A stretch of DNA of 64,000 nucleotides from Bacillota bacterium (GTDB lineage: Bacteria; Bacillota; Clostridia; Lachnospirales; Lachnospiraceae), in NCBI GenBank assembly GCA_023411215.1, contig JAEYOY010000064.1, forward strand, positions 1 through 64,000, in the 5' to 3' direction. Numbering within the stretch: position 1 is the first letter of the stretch; each line of letters opens with the position of its first letter. Below, piece by piece: positions 44,185 through 53,837 of the stretch. The position numbers were made by a program, and so were the translations under genes. The notes below the pieces were generated by a model. That model saw only the letters and a list, made by a program, of their open reading frames with translations. It searched no databases and was not told where the DNA came from.

Positions 44185-46743
44185 ATGTTAAAAAGCTATA
44201 TGAATTTTATTAAATTGGCAGCCATGGGGGGGGCAATATTATTTTTTGTTTTATTGATTTCACCCGATACTTATGCATCAGAGAATAAGAATATTCAGAA
44301 TGTACTAATTCTGAATTCTTATCATCAGGGATTAGACTGGACTAAGGAGCAGACGGAAGGTATTATTGATACACTTCAGAAGAGTGGGTACAATTTCTCT
44401 TTTTGCGTTGAATACATGGACTGGAAGAATTATAACTCCTTAGAAAACATCAACTACCTTATCGATTACTATTATTTCAAATACCATAATAAGTCAATTG
44501 ATATTATCATAACTACCGATGATGCAGCCCTTGAATTTGCATTGGAATATCGAAATAAGCTGTTTTCTGACGCGCCGGTGGTATTCTCCGGTGTGAATGT
44601 GGAAGGTATGCAGAGCATCACGAAGGGCTATGACAGGGTCACCGGTGTAATTGAAGTAATCAATCCGACGCAGACTTTAAAGATAGCGAAGAAGATAAAT
44701 CCAGCTTTGAAGAAAATCTATTTAATGAATGATAATTCAGAGAGTGGATTATCCACTACTCATATTATGATGAATGCCATAACAGAGTTTGACCCTGGAT
44801 TATCGGTTATTTCCTGGAGCGATCTACCTTTCGAAGAAGCAGTTCAAAAGGCCAGTGAAATGGATGATCAAAGCATTATCCTGATAGGCACTTATTTTCG
44901 AGATGGCAACAACAAGCTTTATGATAATAACTATGTGACGATGGAAATAAGTGAGAATAGTAAGGTGCCTGTCTATCATCTATATGATTTTGGACTTAAG
45001 CATGGGATTGTTGGAGGTACCATGCTAAGCGGTAGAATGCAAGGAGAAAAGGCGGCTATTAATGCAATTCGTATTCTTGAAGGAGAAGATACGAATCTAA
45101 TCCCCATTAGTATATCGGTGTCTACTCGCACTATATTTGATTATAACCAACTGATTCGGTTTGATATTCCGCTTAATATCCTGCCAGAGGACAGTGAGAT
45201 CATTAATAAGCCCTTTTCTTTTTACGAGACCTATAAGACCTTGGTCAACAGTGTAGTTGCGGTGTTCTGCATTGTTTTACTGTTTGTCTGTATCTTATTG
45301 TTTTATATAAGGATGATCCGAAAGATGAAGCGCAGCCTTCAAGAGAATAATGAAGAGTTATCTGAGCTGTATGAGGAATTAATAGCATCGGATGAAGAAA
45401 TCAAGCAGCAATACGATGAGATTGTTATAATTAATGAAAAAATATCGCAAAGTGAAGAAAAATTGGCCAATCTGGCTTATTATGATTCCTTAACAGGATT
45501 AATGAATAAGCTGTCCTTGTATGAAAGAGCCAAAATTAATGCTTTGGAGGATGGGAGGGCAGCCCTATTATTTATTGACATTGATAATTTTAAATATGTG
45601 AATGATACCTTAGGACATGCCTTTGGAGATAAGCTGATTGTTAAGGTGAGTGAGAGGCTGATGGCTTTATTAAAGGATGATTATTCTCTTTACCGTCTAA
45701 GCGGAGATGAGTTTATTATTATCATGAACCAGATTGAAGCAAGAGAGCAGGCGGAAGAATATGCATCCTATATTCTGGAGAATTTTAAAAAAGACTTCGA
45801 TAGTCTTGGAAGTAATCTTCATATCAGTTTAAGTATTGGTATTTCTATTTGTCCGGATCATGGAAGAGATTTAGAACAGCTATTAAAGTTTGCTGATATT
45901 GCCATGTACAAGGCGAAGGAGGCAGGCAGAAAGAGTTATATGGTATATGATCAACAGATGAATGAAGCCTTTACAGAACGGATTATGATAGAAAAGCATC
46001 TACAAGGTGCATTGGATGAGAATGAATTCGTACTGTATTATCAGCCTCAGTTGGATATCGCAACGAATAAAATAACAGGATTTGAAGCTTTACTTCGATG
46101 GAATAGTCCGGTGTTGGGAATGGTATCCCCCTTGAAATTTATTAAAGTTGCGGAAGATACCCATTTTATTATCCCCCTTGGAACCTGGGTTCTTCAAACA
46201 GCATGCGAGTTTCTGAAGAGATTAGAGGATAACGGGTATCAGGGACTTACGGTATCTGTGAATATCTCAATACTACAACTGTTGCAAGAAGATTTCCTGG
46301 ATATTGTGGAGGGAGTATTAAGTATTAATGATGTTGAGCCGGAAAATCTTGAGTTGGAGATTACAGAGACGATTTTGATGGAATCCTTTGATCGCATCAT
46401 CGCCAGACTGATGCGACTGCGAGATAAAAAGATCAGAATTGCGCTGGATGACTTTGGAAAAGGATACTCCTCCCTAAGTTACCTAAAACAGCTTCCGATC
46501 ACTACGATGAAAGTTGATAAATCCTTTATCGATTACATAACCAACGATAATCAGGAGGATTTGATCGGACATATTATTTCCATTGGTAAGAATATGGGTA
46601 TGAACGTAATAGCAGAGGGAGTAGAAGAGCAATGCCAGCTTGATTATCTCGCTATTCATGAATGTGACAAAATTCAGGGTTATCTCTTCAGTAAGCCATT
46701 GCCGGAAGAAGCGATTATGAGTCTGCTCCAAAACCGTAGTTAA
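44185..46743 (+). CDS. ABC-substrate-binding-like sensor fused to GGDEF and EAL domains
   Basis: An 852-residue membrane protein; ATG follows GAGGGGGGG. A signal/anchor segment (about 8-28) is followed by an extracytoplasmic domain of the ABC-substrate-binding type (about 30-330, VLILNSYHQGLDWTKEQ), a transmembrane helix (about 350-375), a coiled coil, a GGDEF domain (about 430-590) and an EAL domain (about 600-850). GGDEF reads SGDEF, so cyclase activity is uncertain. The EAL domain is complete: GFEALLRW, VSVNIS, EITETILMES, LDDFGKGYSSL, KVDKSFI, VIAEGVE. It most likely degrades cyclic di-GMP in response to an external ligand. A strong terminator follows. Confidence 0.9.
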   Translation: MLKSYMNFIKLAAMGGAILFFVLLISPDTYASENKNIQNVLILNSYHQGLDWTKEQTEGIIDTLQKSGYNFSFCVEYMDWKNYNSLENINYLIDYYYFKYHNKSIDIIITTDDAALEFALEYRNKLFSDAPVVFSGVNVEGMQSITKGYDRVTGVIEVINPTQTLKIAKKINPALKKIYLMNDNSESGLSTTHIMMNAITEFDPGLSVISWSDLPFEEAVQKASEMDDQSIILIGTYFRDGNNKLYDNNYVTMEISENSKVPVYHLYDFGLKHGIVGGTMLSGRMQGEKAAINAIRILEGEDTNLIPISISVSTRTIFDYNQLIRFDIPLNILPEDSEIINKPFSFYETYKTLVNSVVAVFCIVLLFVCILLFYIRMIRKMKRSLQENNEELSELYEELIASDEEIKQQYDEIVIINEKISQSEEKLANLAYYDSLTGLMNKLSLYERAKINALEDGRAALLFIDIDNFKYVNDTLGHAFGDKLIVKVSERLMALLKDDYSLYRLSGDEFIIIMNQIEAREQAEEYASYILENFKKDFDSLGSNLHISLSIGISICPDHGRDLEQLLKFADIAMYKAKEAGRKSYMVYDQQMNEAFTERIMIEKHLQGALDENEFVLYYQPQLDIATNKITGFEALLRWNSPVLGMVSPLKFIKVAEDTHFIIPLGTWVLQTACEFLKRLEDNGYQGLTVSVNISILQLLQEDFLDIVEGVLSINDVEPENLELEITETILMESFDRIIARLMRLRDKKIRIALDDFGKGYSSLSYLKQLPITTMKVDKSFIDYITNDNQEDLIGHIISIGKNMGMNVIAEGVEEQCQLDYLAIHECDKIQGYLFSKPLPEEAIMSLLQNRS

Positions 46744-46809
46744 GGAATGGCTGCTTCCGTATAAATCCGAATATCGGATGCGGGATTTATTAAAGAATAA
46801 TAAACTATA

Positions 46810-46860
46810 TAAATAAGGAAGACGGGTAAGCATCCATAGCCTACCCGTCTTCCTTATTTA
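46810..46860. terminator. Bidirectional terminator, long perfect stem
   Basis: TAAATAAGGAAGACGGGTA pairs with TACCCGTCTTCCTTATTTA between the convergent EAL and chemoreceptor genes. Confidence 0.92.
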
Positions 46861-46869
46861 AACTAAGTC

Positions 46870-49026
46870 TTAAAAATCGCTTACACTGTACTTGTCAACT
46901 ACTTCGGTTCTGGTGAAGGTGGTACTCTCCGGTGCCTCATCTGCTACCAGATAGTTGTAGAGGTGGATAATCGGATCATGTCCCTGACCAAAGCCATCCT
47001 GTCTGAATACCATATGTACGATACCCTTTCTAATCAGTGCGTCCATATCTGCATTGTAATTGAAGCAGAATAAATGGATCTTTCCGATGAGGTTCATCTC
47101 CTCAATGACTCTAGCAGCTCCCTTAGCACCTTCACCGATGACGAGGATACCTTTAATATCCGGTGAATAGTAAAGGAATTCCTTCAGCTTCTTATAGATC
47201 AGTGAAGCATCTTCCAACTCATCAATCTCAGATGCAATCTTGATATCGGAATATTTCGCAAGCTTTGCGACAGCCGCATCTCTTCTTGTTACATTAATGG
47301 AGGAAGTAGTACTGCCTCTGAAGACAACAATCTTACCTTCTTCTTCAATACTCTTGGCTAGAATTTCGGCAGCTAATGTTCCTTCAGCCTGAATGTTTGG
47401 TCCAAAGTAGGAGAGACGGTTTGAAGTATCTGTGAAATCACAGTTAAAGGTCATGATGGGGATTTTCTTAGCAGTAGCATTCTTGGCGCATTCTTCGATT
47501 CCTTTCACAAAGCCGGGAAGTATAAGACCATCACAGCCGTCCTCTATCTGTCTGTTCAGAGTCTCGATAAAACTGTTGTCGATCTTATCAAAGCCGATAA
47601 AATCCAGAGTAACATTCTTGTCCTTAAGTTCGGTTTGTGCATATAATGCTCCCTGCTTTACAGATAACCAGAAGGGGTCGTTTAAGGGACTCAGCATTAC
47701 AAACCTAAGTCTCTTGGGACTTGCTTGAGCAGTCGGAAGAACGGAGGTCTTATATCTCTTCAGAAGATTCTCGATACTGGAGAGCATTCTCTTCAGTGAC
47801 ATTGCCTGTTCATTGATCTCTTCGTTCTCAGCCAGTTCTTCTTGTGTAACTGCTGCAACATCCTGCGTGATGTTTGAAATCTCATTGGATGCATCATGAA
47901 GGATAGTACCCTGATCACTGATTATTTTAGTACTGTCATTAATCATTATGGACTCTTCGTATACCTGCTTGATATCGGAGTTCAGAATGTTCGCATTATT
48001 ATTAATAGTATAGAAGGAATCTTTCATGGAGTTAAAGATTTCCTTACTCATGCTAAAGCTTTCGGTAACATGTGCAATACTTTCACTTACCTTTGTATTG
48101 CTCTTAAGGATGTTCGTCAGGAGGCTATTAATCTTTTTGACACTATCCTTTGTTGCATCGGAGAGCTTGTTCATCTCCATGGCTACTACTGCAAAGCCTT
48201 TTCCTGCATCACCTGCTCTTGCAGCTTCGACACGTGAATTTAAGGATAGGAGATTGAGCTGTTCGGTAATTCCCATAATCATGTTACCGAATTCCGTGAT
48301 CTCAGATAGATTTGCATTCAAAGTCTTAATGAAGCTGGAAGTCTCATCCAGGTTTGAAGAAATCAACTGTATCTGGCCGGTGTATTTTTCAAGATGATCA
48401 GAACTTTCTGTGGTTAACTTTACTGTATTTTCAACGAAATCCTCGATGTTTCCCAGAGTGGTCGTAATACGGCTAGCTCCGAGTCGTACCTTTTCAATAC
48501 CCTCTAAGGTATTCTTTGCTATTTTTAGCTGCTCCTGTGATTTTTCAGCAACAATAGTGATGTTACTTGCAATCTGTTCATTCCCTTTGTAGGTCATATC
48601 AATGCTCTTGGTTACCTTATCAACGGCATCGGATAGGATGATTACATTACTCTTGGTCGATTCTATATAGCTGAGTAAATTACGTTTCATATCATTGAAG
48701 GCTGCCGCGAGAATTTCAAGACCCTTAGTTTTTTCGGAAATGATATCACTGATATTTAAATTTCCTTGAGATAAGGTGATAGCATTTTCATCAATTAGCC
48801 GAATTCCTTTCAGGAATTGAAGTAATAAAATTAATAAAACTGCGGAAAGGAGTATTGAGATAATTAGAACGATGGGAACTATAAAACTAAATACATTAGG
48901 ACTGATAAAACCGACGATTGTAACAATAATTAATATACCAAGTATAATTGCCGGTATTCGTAGAATGAAAGCCTGTGTGTTTTTCTGGTCGAATAAGAAT
49001 TTCTTTAGTTTTTTTAACAGATTCAT
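46870..49026 (-). CDS. Chemoreceptor signalling domain fused to a C-terminal sugar-binding-protein domain
   Basis: A 718-residue protein. GGAGGGTTTACTT selects ATG 49026 over an in-frame start at 49158. Two adjacent transmembrane helices (about residues 20-70) with almost no external loop are followed by a HAMP-like segment and an MCP coiled-coil with tip NLLSLNSRVEAARAGDAGKGF. After a linker, residues about 440-700 form a periplasmic-binding-protein type 1 domain (Peripla_BP_4-like: MLSPLNDPFWLSVKQGALYA, GCDGLILPGF, IPIMTFNCD, ILVIGEGAKGAARVIEEM). This domain would be cytoplasmic, so it could sense an internal sugar. The order is reversed compared with ordinary receptors. Confidence 0.85.
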   Translation of the reverse strand: MNLLKKLKKFLFDQKNTQAFILRIPAIILGILIIVTIVGFISPNVFSFIVPIVLIISILLSAVLLILLLQFLKGIRLIDENAITLSQGNLNISDIISEKTKGLEILAAAFNDMKRNLLSYIESTKSNVIILSDAVDKVTKSIDMTYKGNEQIASNITIVAEKSQEQLKIAKNTLEGIEKVRLGASRITTTLGNIEDFVENTVKLTTESSDHLEKYTGQIQLISSNLDETSSFIKTLNANLSEITEFGNMIMGITEQLNLLSLNSRVEAARAGDAGKGFAVVAMEMNKLSDATKDSVKKINSLLTNILKSNTKVSESIAHVTESFSMSKEIFNSMKDSFYTINNNANILNSDIKQVYEESIMINDSTKIISDQGTILHDASNEISNITQDVAAVTQEELAENEEINEQAMSLKRMLSSIENLLKRYKTSVLPTAQASPKRLRFVMLSPLNDPFWLSVKQGALYAQTELKDKNVTLDFIGFDKIDNSFIETLNRQIEDGCDGLILPGFVKGIEECAKNATAKKIPIMTFNCDFTDTSNRLSYFGPNIQAEGTLAAEILAKSIEEEGKIVVFRGSTTSSINVTRRDAAVAKLAKYSDIKIASEIDELEDASLIYKKLKEFLYYSPDIKGILVIGEGAKGAARVIEEMNLIGKIHLFCFNYNADMDALIRKGIVHMVFRQDGFGQGHDPIIHLYNYLVADEAPESTTFTRTEVVDKYSVSDF

Positions 49027-49225
49027 AAGTAAACCCTCCCCATTGTGGATTGCACTCAAATCACCAATTAATTGTAACTTGATGTATAATATTGTAACAT
49101 TTTGCATATTAAAGCACAACGTGAAAATTAGTAAAAAAAGAGGGTCATTTATATACATTTTGTCTGAAAAAATATGGGGATTTCGTGCTGGAAAGATACT
49201 CTCAGCCTATTCTTTTTGTTTATCT

Positions 49226-50500
49226 TCATCCATCTGCTTTTGATTTCAATAGCTTCTTAAAGTATTGGACCTCAGCTTTACTGCATTCTTCGTCACTGTA
49301 TCTTGCTTTCTCATAATACTCCGTAATCTGCTTTTTCTTAATTTTTTGCGTCATAGTCTGAGTTTCCACTGTTAAGTGAGCAGTGGCTTCGGAGGGCTCT
49401 GGAAGAATAATGTTGGATAACTGTGTGGGGGTGAGACTTTTATCTAGCTTTGTATCCGGTGTAAGGCTGGTTGTTACTGCCTGTGTATAGAATTTACGCA
49501 TCTGGGCATTATTCGATTGACCAAAGAGATTACGGTACATTCTCCCATGCTCCCGCTTAATTCGTTCCTTTTGCGTAAAGGGGGACAGGAACTCAATCTT
49601 GTCTCTTATTCCCTCTTCGCTCTTTAGATAAAAGTACTGATAGATCTGGTATAAGGTGTACATAACCAGAGCGATGAAAATCGCAATGACCATAATAGTA
49701 GCCACCCATTGAAAAATCTCAGAGATAATCTCCATAAGACGGGAGGGCTCGGGAATAGGTAAATCCTCCGCCATTATTTGCTCTTCTTCAGGCACAAGGA
49801 TATCTTCCGGCTCTTCAAATTGAAGCAATGAGATAATAAAACGCAATAAGCGGATCAATAACTTTCCTAGTTGGGATATTAATCGATCCAAGGGTATTAA
49901 GGAGAAGGTGAGCATGGTAACAAGGAATAAGCTGCTTAAGAATACAATCATAACATGATTGGAATTCCTGATCTGGCGGAAGGGAATATTGGTCATTCCT
50001 TCATGATTGAACACAAACTTCTCCAGGTTTAAAAGATACCTGTTTACCACATATAAGAGAACATATACCATGGACAGGAAAAAGCATAGCTGTAATAAAT
50101 CCCGCATACCGGTTAGATAGCAGGTAATATAAAACACGACAAATAGAATTAATAGTACAGCAGAGGGATCCTCCAGCTCATTTTTCTTACTCCTTTTATA
50201 ATATGCTACTGACGTTAATATAACCAGATAGATACCGATGACTGTTTTAAGATATAAATCGGAAATCGATACAAGATAGATTCCTAGTATTATCCCATGT
50301 AATATAAGAAAGGACCAGATATGATGGGTGTACTTTCTAATTAGGTAGGAAAGAATGGGAGCAGGCAGAAGAATTAAAGTATGTAATGCGGACCTTGCGT
50401 TCAAATTATATAGTAAAATGACAATAAACAGGTATGAGGGAATAAAACGCATAATAATGTTGATGATATCAATTGTCAGCTGTTGTCGCTTAATATTCAT
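49226..50500 (-). CDS. Multi-pass membrane protein with DUF4129-like C-terminus (MoxR operon)
   Basis: A 424-residue membrane protein with seven or so helices in residues 1-220, another around 270-295, and a soluble C-terminal part ending YYEKARYSDEECSKAEVQYF, which resembles DUF4129. ATG follows GGAGGG. It is the last gene of a moxR, DUF58, membrane-protein operon, whose third member usually also carries a transglutaminase-like domain; none is seen here. Probably part of a membrane assembly or stress complex. Confidence 0.75.
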   Translation of the reverse strand: MNIKRQQLTIDIINIIMRFIPSYLFIVILLYNLNARSALHTLILLPAPILSYLIRKYTHHIWSFLILHGIILGIYLVSISDLYLKTVIGIYLVILTSVAYYKRSKKNELEDPSAVLLILFVVFYITCYLTGMRDLLQLCFFLSMVYVLLYVVNRYLLNLEKFVFNHEGMTNIPFRQIRNSNHVMIVFLSSLFLVTMLTFSLIPLDRLISQLGKLLIRLLRFIISLLQFEEPEDILVPEEEQIMAEDLPIPEPSRLMEIISEIFQWVATIMVIAIFIALVMYTLYQIYQYFYLKSEEGIRDKIEFLSPFTQKERIKREHGRMYRNLFGQSNNAQMRKFYTQAVTTSLTPDTKLDKSLTPTQLSNIILPEPSEATAHLTVETQTMTQKIKKKQITEYYEKARYSDEECSKAEVQYFKKLLKSKADG

Positions 50501-50537
50501 AGCATTCCCTCCGTTCTAAGTAAATTTTAATTTAGAA

Positions 50538-51653
50538 TTACATTTCCCATGGTATGATATAATCTAGAAGATCGCCTTCCGTAGTCAATTGAATCTCGCT
50601 ATTCACAGGAACAATCCATGAGAAGTCAATTTTCTTGTGATAAAGTTGAATCAGCTTACTCTGAAGATCTGCTCTCTGATATGAGGATATCAACAGAATA
50701 TAGTCATTCGGATTAGTGAGTTCCAGCTCCTCGCCAAGGACGCTGATAAAGGAGGGAGGAGTCTGGGCGGTGTCGATTCGGGCGAGGGTCTCATTGATGG
50801 TACGGATATGATTATGGCCGGAGCCTGCCGGTGCTTTTAAAATCTCTTTGCTGATTACGTCGGGAGCATTGGTATATAGTGCTGTAGGGATCCCCTGCTC
50901 AATGAAATAGATAGCAAAGGCTGCTGCGAGCCGAATACTTTCTTCTATTAACTCTTCCTGTTTACGAAGAGTATCTGATTCTATGTTCAACAGTATTTTG
51001 ATTTGCTGTGAGGCCGTGTGATCGTGCACATTTACCATAAGTGTTCCGGTCTTAGCAGATGCCTTCCAGTTTATCGTCCTCATAGTATCATAGGATTGAT
51101 ACTCTCGAATACTTTTGAATTCAAAGGGATCTTCATAAAGAAGGCGTCTGGTTAGAACGGTCCCGAACATTTTCTGAAATGGGATTTGAAGACGGCTGTA
51201 TTCTATTGGTTTCGGGTATACATAGAGTTGAAGCTTTAACTCAGAGCTGGACACCATTTCCGATTCAAGAAGGACATCATTGCATACAAGGATAATTTTA
51301 TCGATGGTGTAATAGCCCCTCTTGGTACACAGAAAAGGGATGCTTCTAGTCAACTTCTGATACATCATAACAGAGAACAGATCATTACGATAAGTGTGAT
51401 CTGTCACTTCAGTCTGGCGTGCGTCTAAGAAGATAAGGAATCTGGAAACCATATATTTGATTTTAAGAACCGGAATAGGGAGTAGCTTCTGATTGGTTAT
51501 GGTTTCGACCAGAGATAGTTGGTCTCCCTCAACCGCCTTGTCATCGGACAGGCAGAGTTCAACGGCTAAGTTTTTGTTCCAAAAGCGGCTATACAATATT
51601 CTCTGCAATTCATAGAGAAGCATTGCGCCGATCAAAGCAGCGACAATTTTCAT
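50538..51653 (-). CDS. DUF58 domain protein
   Basis: A 371-residue protein. The frame opens at 51713, but TATGGAGG places the start at ATG 51653. A short N-terminal membrane segment is followed by beta-rich and von Willebrand-like parts with the DUF58 signature YEDPFEFKSIREYQSYDTMR then INWKASAKTGTLMVN. DUF58 proteins are partners of MoxR ATPases. It follows moxR with a 197-base spacer containing a palindromic repeat. Confidence 0.88.
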   Translation of the reverse strand: MKIVAALIGAMLLYELQRILYSRFWNKNLAVELCLSDDKAVEGDQLSLVETITNQKLLPIPVLKIKYMVSRFLIFLDARQTEVTDHTYRNDLFSVMMYQKLTRSIPFLCTKRGYYTIDKIILVCNDVLLESEMVSSSELKLQLYVYPKPIEYSRLQIPFQKMFGTVLTRRLLYEDPFEFKSIREYQSYDTMRTINWKASAKTGTLMVNVHDHTASQQIKILLNIESDTLRKQEELIEESIRLAAAFAIYFIEQGIPTALYTNAPDVISKEILKAPAGSGHNHIRTINETLARIDTAQTPPSFISVLGEELELTNPNDYILLISSYQRADLQSKLIQLYHKKIDFSWIVPVNSEIQLTTEGDLLDYIIPWEM

Positions 51654-51769
51654 ACCCTTATAACCTCCATAAATTAGCCTAACACCCCATTCTGCATCTT
51701 TGATGCAGTTCAACCCCGGAAGAAGAGCTTCTTCCCGTGCAAATTAATTTTTATTCACACTAACTAACA

Positions 51770-51853
51770 TGCCTGCCCTTTGAGATAGTTTGTGCCGAGG
51801 ATTTCGCAGGCACAAACTTGGAAGTGTGAAAATCGCATTTTATTTTCACACTA
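51770..51853 (-). repeat. Intercistronic palindromic repeat supplying a stop codon (copy 2)
   Basis: On the minus strand it starts TAGTGTGAAAATAAAATG, whose TAG is the moxR stop codon. The same two stems follow, GTGTGAAAAT/ATTTTCACAC-like and AGTTTGTGCC/GGCACAAACT, ending CAAAGGGCAGGCA. A GGAAGAAGCTCTTCTTCC hairpin and TTAGTGTGAATAAAA lie further on, towards the DUF58 start. Confidence 0.85.
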
Positions 51854-52807
51854 TCGTCTGGTGAAATCCTCGGTCGGAACAGGGGTCTCATCCAGTACTT
51901 TCTTCATTAATTCATGGGCTGCGGAGGTTTTATGATAACCGGTGCGAAGAATCAGGCGATGGGTTAGGACATATGGAGCCAGATACTTTACTATCTCAGG
52001 TGTGACAAAATGATTTCCGGAAATAGCTGCATAAGCCTGTGAGGAGCGTAGAAGTGCTAAAGTACCACGGGGACTTACGCCAAGAGTAACGTTGTCGTTG
52101 TCTCTTGTTTTATTAACGATTGCTACCATATATTCCATAATAGAAGGATGTATATATACAGACTTTACTGCAGCCTGCATTTGAAAGAGTTCCTCACCGG
52201 AGCATACCGGTGTGAGCTGCTCCAGCGGGTTATCCAGGATAAAGCGATTCAAAATGTCTATCTCTTCTCTGTTTGTAGGGAACCCTACCTTAAGCTGCAT
52301 AAGGAAGCGATCCAGCTGCGCTTCCGGTAGTGGGAAGGTCCCTGAGGTCTCAACCGGATTCTGGGTTGCGATGACAAGAAAGGGGTGCTTTAGCAGACGT
52401 GTCTCCCCGTCTATGGTAATCTGGCGTTCCTCCATACATTCCAAAAGACTGGATTGGGTTCTGGGTGTGGCACGATTAATCTCGTCCGCCAAGAGGATGT
52501 TGGTGAATATGGGGCCGCTGTGAAAGGTGAATTCGCCCTGCTTTTGGTTGTAGTAATTCAAGCCGGTTATATCAGAGGGAAGAAGATCCGGAGTAAACTG
52601 GATCCGTTTAAAGCATGCATCAATAGAACGAGCCAAAGATTTTGCAATCAAGGTCTTTCCTGTTCCTGGGACATCCTCCAGAAGAACATGTCCATTCGAT
52701 AGCAGTGCAGTTAATATTAGATCCACCACCTCGGATTTTCCTACAATCACTTTATTGATATTCTTTTTTATAGCATCTGCTTTTAATTGAATTTGACTTT
52801 GCTCCAT
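51851..52807 (-). CDS. MoxR-family AAA+ ATPase
   Basis: A 318-residue ATPase; ATG follows AGGTGTACAT. Walker A GHVLLEDVPGTGKTLIAKSL, Walker B ILLADEINRATPRTQSSLLECMEE, sensor 1 FLVIATQNPVETSGTFPLPEAQLDRF and the C-terminal lid GVSPRGTLALLRSSQAYA are present. MoxR proteins act as chaperone-like ATPases with DUF58/VWA partners, here encoded downstream. Confidence 0.95.
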   Translation of the reverse strand: MEQSQIQLKADAIKKNINKVIVGKSEVVDLILTALLSNGHVLLEDVPGTGKTLIAKSLARSIDACFKRIQFTPDLLPSDITGLNYYNQKQGEFTFHSGPIFTNILLADEINRATPRTQSSLLECMEERQITIDGETRLLKHPFLVIATQNPVETSGTFPLPEAQLDRFLMQLKVGFPTNREEIDILNRFILDNPLEQLTPVCSGEELFQMQAAVKSVYIHPSIMEYMVAIVNKTRDNDNVTLGVSPRGTLALLRSSQAYAAISGNHFVTPEIVKYLAPYVLTHRLILRTGYHKTSAAHELMKKVLDETPVPTEDFTRR

Positions 52808-52852
52808 ATGTACACCTGGCCTTCCGATTAATTTTGTAACGCCTTCTTTTCA

Positions 52853-52950
52853 TTATACCATGAACATAAGACTTGTTCATGATCGTCCACTCCGATCGCA
52901 TATACACAAGCAAGCTCGCGATATGCTCACTACGTTTTCATTATAATACA
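52853..52950. repeat. Diverged single copy of the 28.4-kb repeat
   Basis: TTATACCATGAACATAAGAC is followed by TTCATGATCGTCCACTCCGATCGCAT, CAAGC and ATGCTCACTACG, in the same order as the units at 28421. The remainder of the 326-bp gap holds a terminator and AT-rich upstream DNA of moxR. Confidence 0.75.
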
Positions 52951-53023
52951 TATCTATATAGAAAAAATATATAAAAATTGCAATTTTTTTTGTATAAGAT
53001 ACAGATAATAAAGGTATACCATG

Positions 53024-53073
53024 AAAAAACCGGGCAAATAGTTTAATCCCTTAAGGAAGTACCATTTGTCCGG
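53024..53073 (-). terminator. Terminator of the DUF2752 gene
   Basis: On the minus strand CCGGACAAAT pairs with ATTTGCCCGG and TTTTTT follows, 60 bases past the stop. Confidence 0.8.
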
Positions 53074-53133
53074 CTAGTGTTCAACGATGTAAGGAAGGAT
53101 AGTGAAATATAAGTCATGTTGTTTTATCATATG

Positions 53134-53598
53134 CTACCTCCCGCCGACTATTAGTTGATATATTTTTATCATTACGCCATTGGAGATGTTAATCTCTACC
53201 ACTTCACTATGTGACGGAAAAAGTCGAAAAAAATAGGTAATAAGAAATGTGATTATAATCGCAGCCCATAATCCCTTTACAAGCTTAGGATTAATGTACA
53301 AATCGAATAAGTACAGGACAACGATTAGAGGTACCAAAAATAATAAAGGATGGTAATATATAGCCATGTTCATATCAAGGTGCAGAAGGGAGTAATAGGC
53401 CCTTGTCATACCACAACCGGGGCAGGAAATGCCTGTTATGAATTTAAGAGGACAACCGATATGAAGCAGACTAAAGAATAGGTAGATACCGGTTAAATAG
53501 AGCATCAGCAGCAGTCGATCCTTTATCAAAGCACGTGGATTTTTCGGCGGATCAGAATTAAGGAATAATTTATAAAGGGAATATCTCTCATTTATCAT
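53134..53598 (-). CDS. DUF2752 membrane protein
   Basis: A 154-residue protein with three or four transmembrane helices and the family motif GCPLKFITGISCPGCGMTRAYYSLL (CPxCGxTRA) near residue 60. AAGGAATTAGCCT precedes the ATG. The CPGCG pair suggests metal or disulphide, role unknown. Standalone; divergent from the GH130 gene at 53838. Confidence 0.85.
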   Translation of the reverse strand: MINERYSLYKLFLNSDPPKNPRALIKDRLLLMLYLTGIYLFFSLLHIGCPLKFITGISCPGCGMTRAYYSLLHLDMNMAIYYHPLLFLVPLIVVLYLFDLYINPKLVKGLWAAIIITFLITYFFRLFPSHSEVVEINISNGVMIKIYQLIVGGR

Positions 53599-53837
53599 AG
53601 GCTAATTCCTTCGTGAGTTCATCATAATAGGTATACTTTAACATATTAATGAGGAAATAACAAATTAATTGTAGCTGGGATAAGGATACCGGGGTCACGA
53701 TTAGGAGCCGTGAGTAGAAATAGTCAATGATACAAATGGAACAAAATGGTGGACAATCCAACCAATAATTAGTATAATTAAGGATAAGAAATGCACACAT
53801 AATGCACAGAATATGCACTAATAATAAGGAGGCTTAT

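Noticed and set aside
53588..53818. 76-codon frame on the minus strand overlapping the DUF2752 start
   Set aside because: It covers the divergent promoter region, overlaps the GH130 start region, and has no Shine-Dalgarno or family resemblance. The overlap with DUF2752 is probably accidental.
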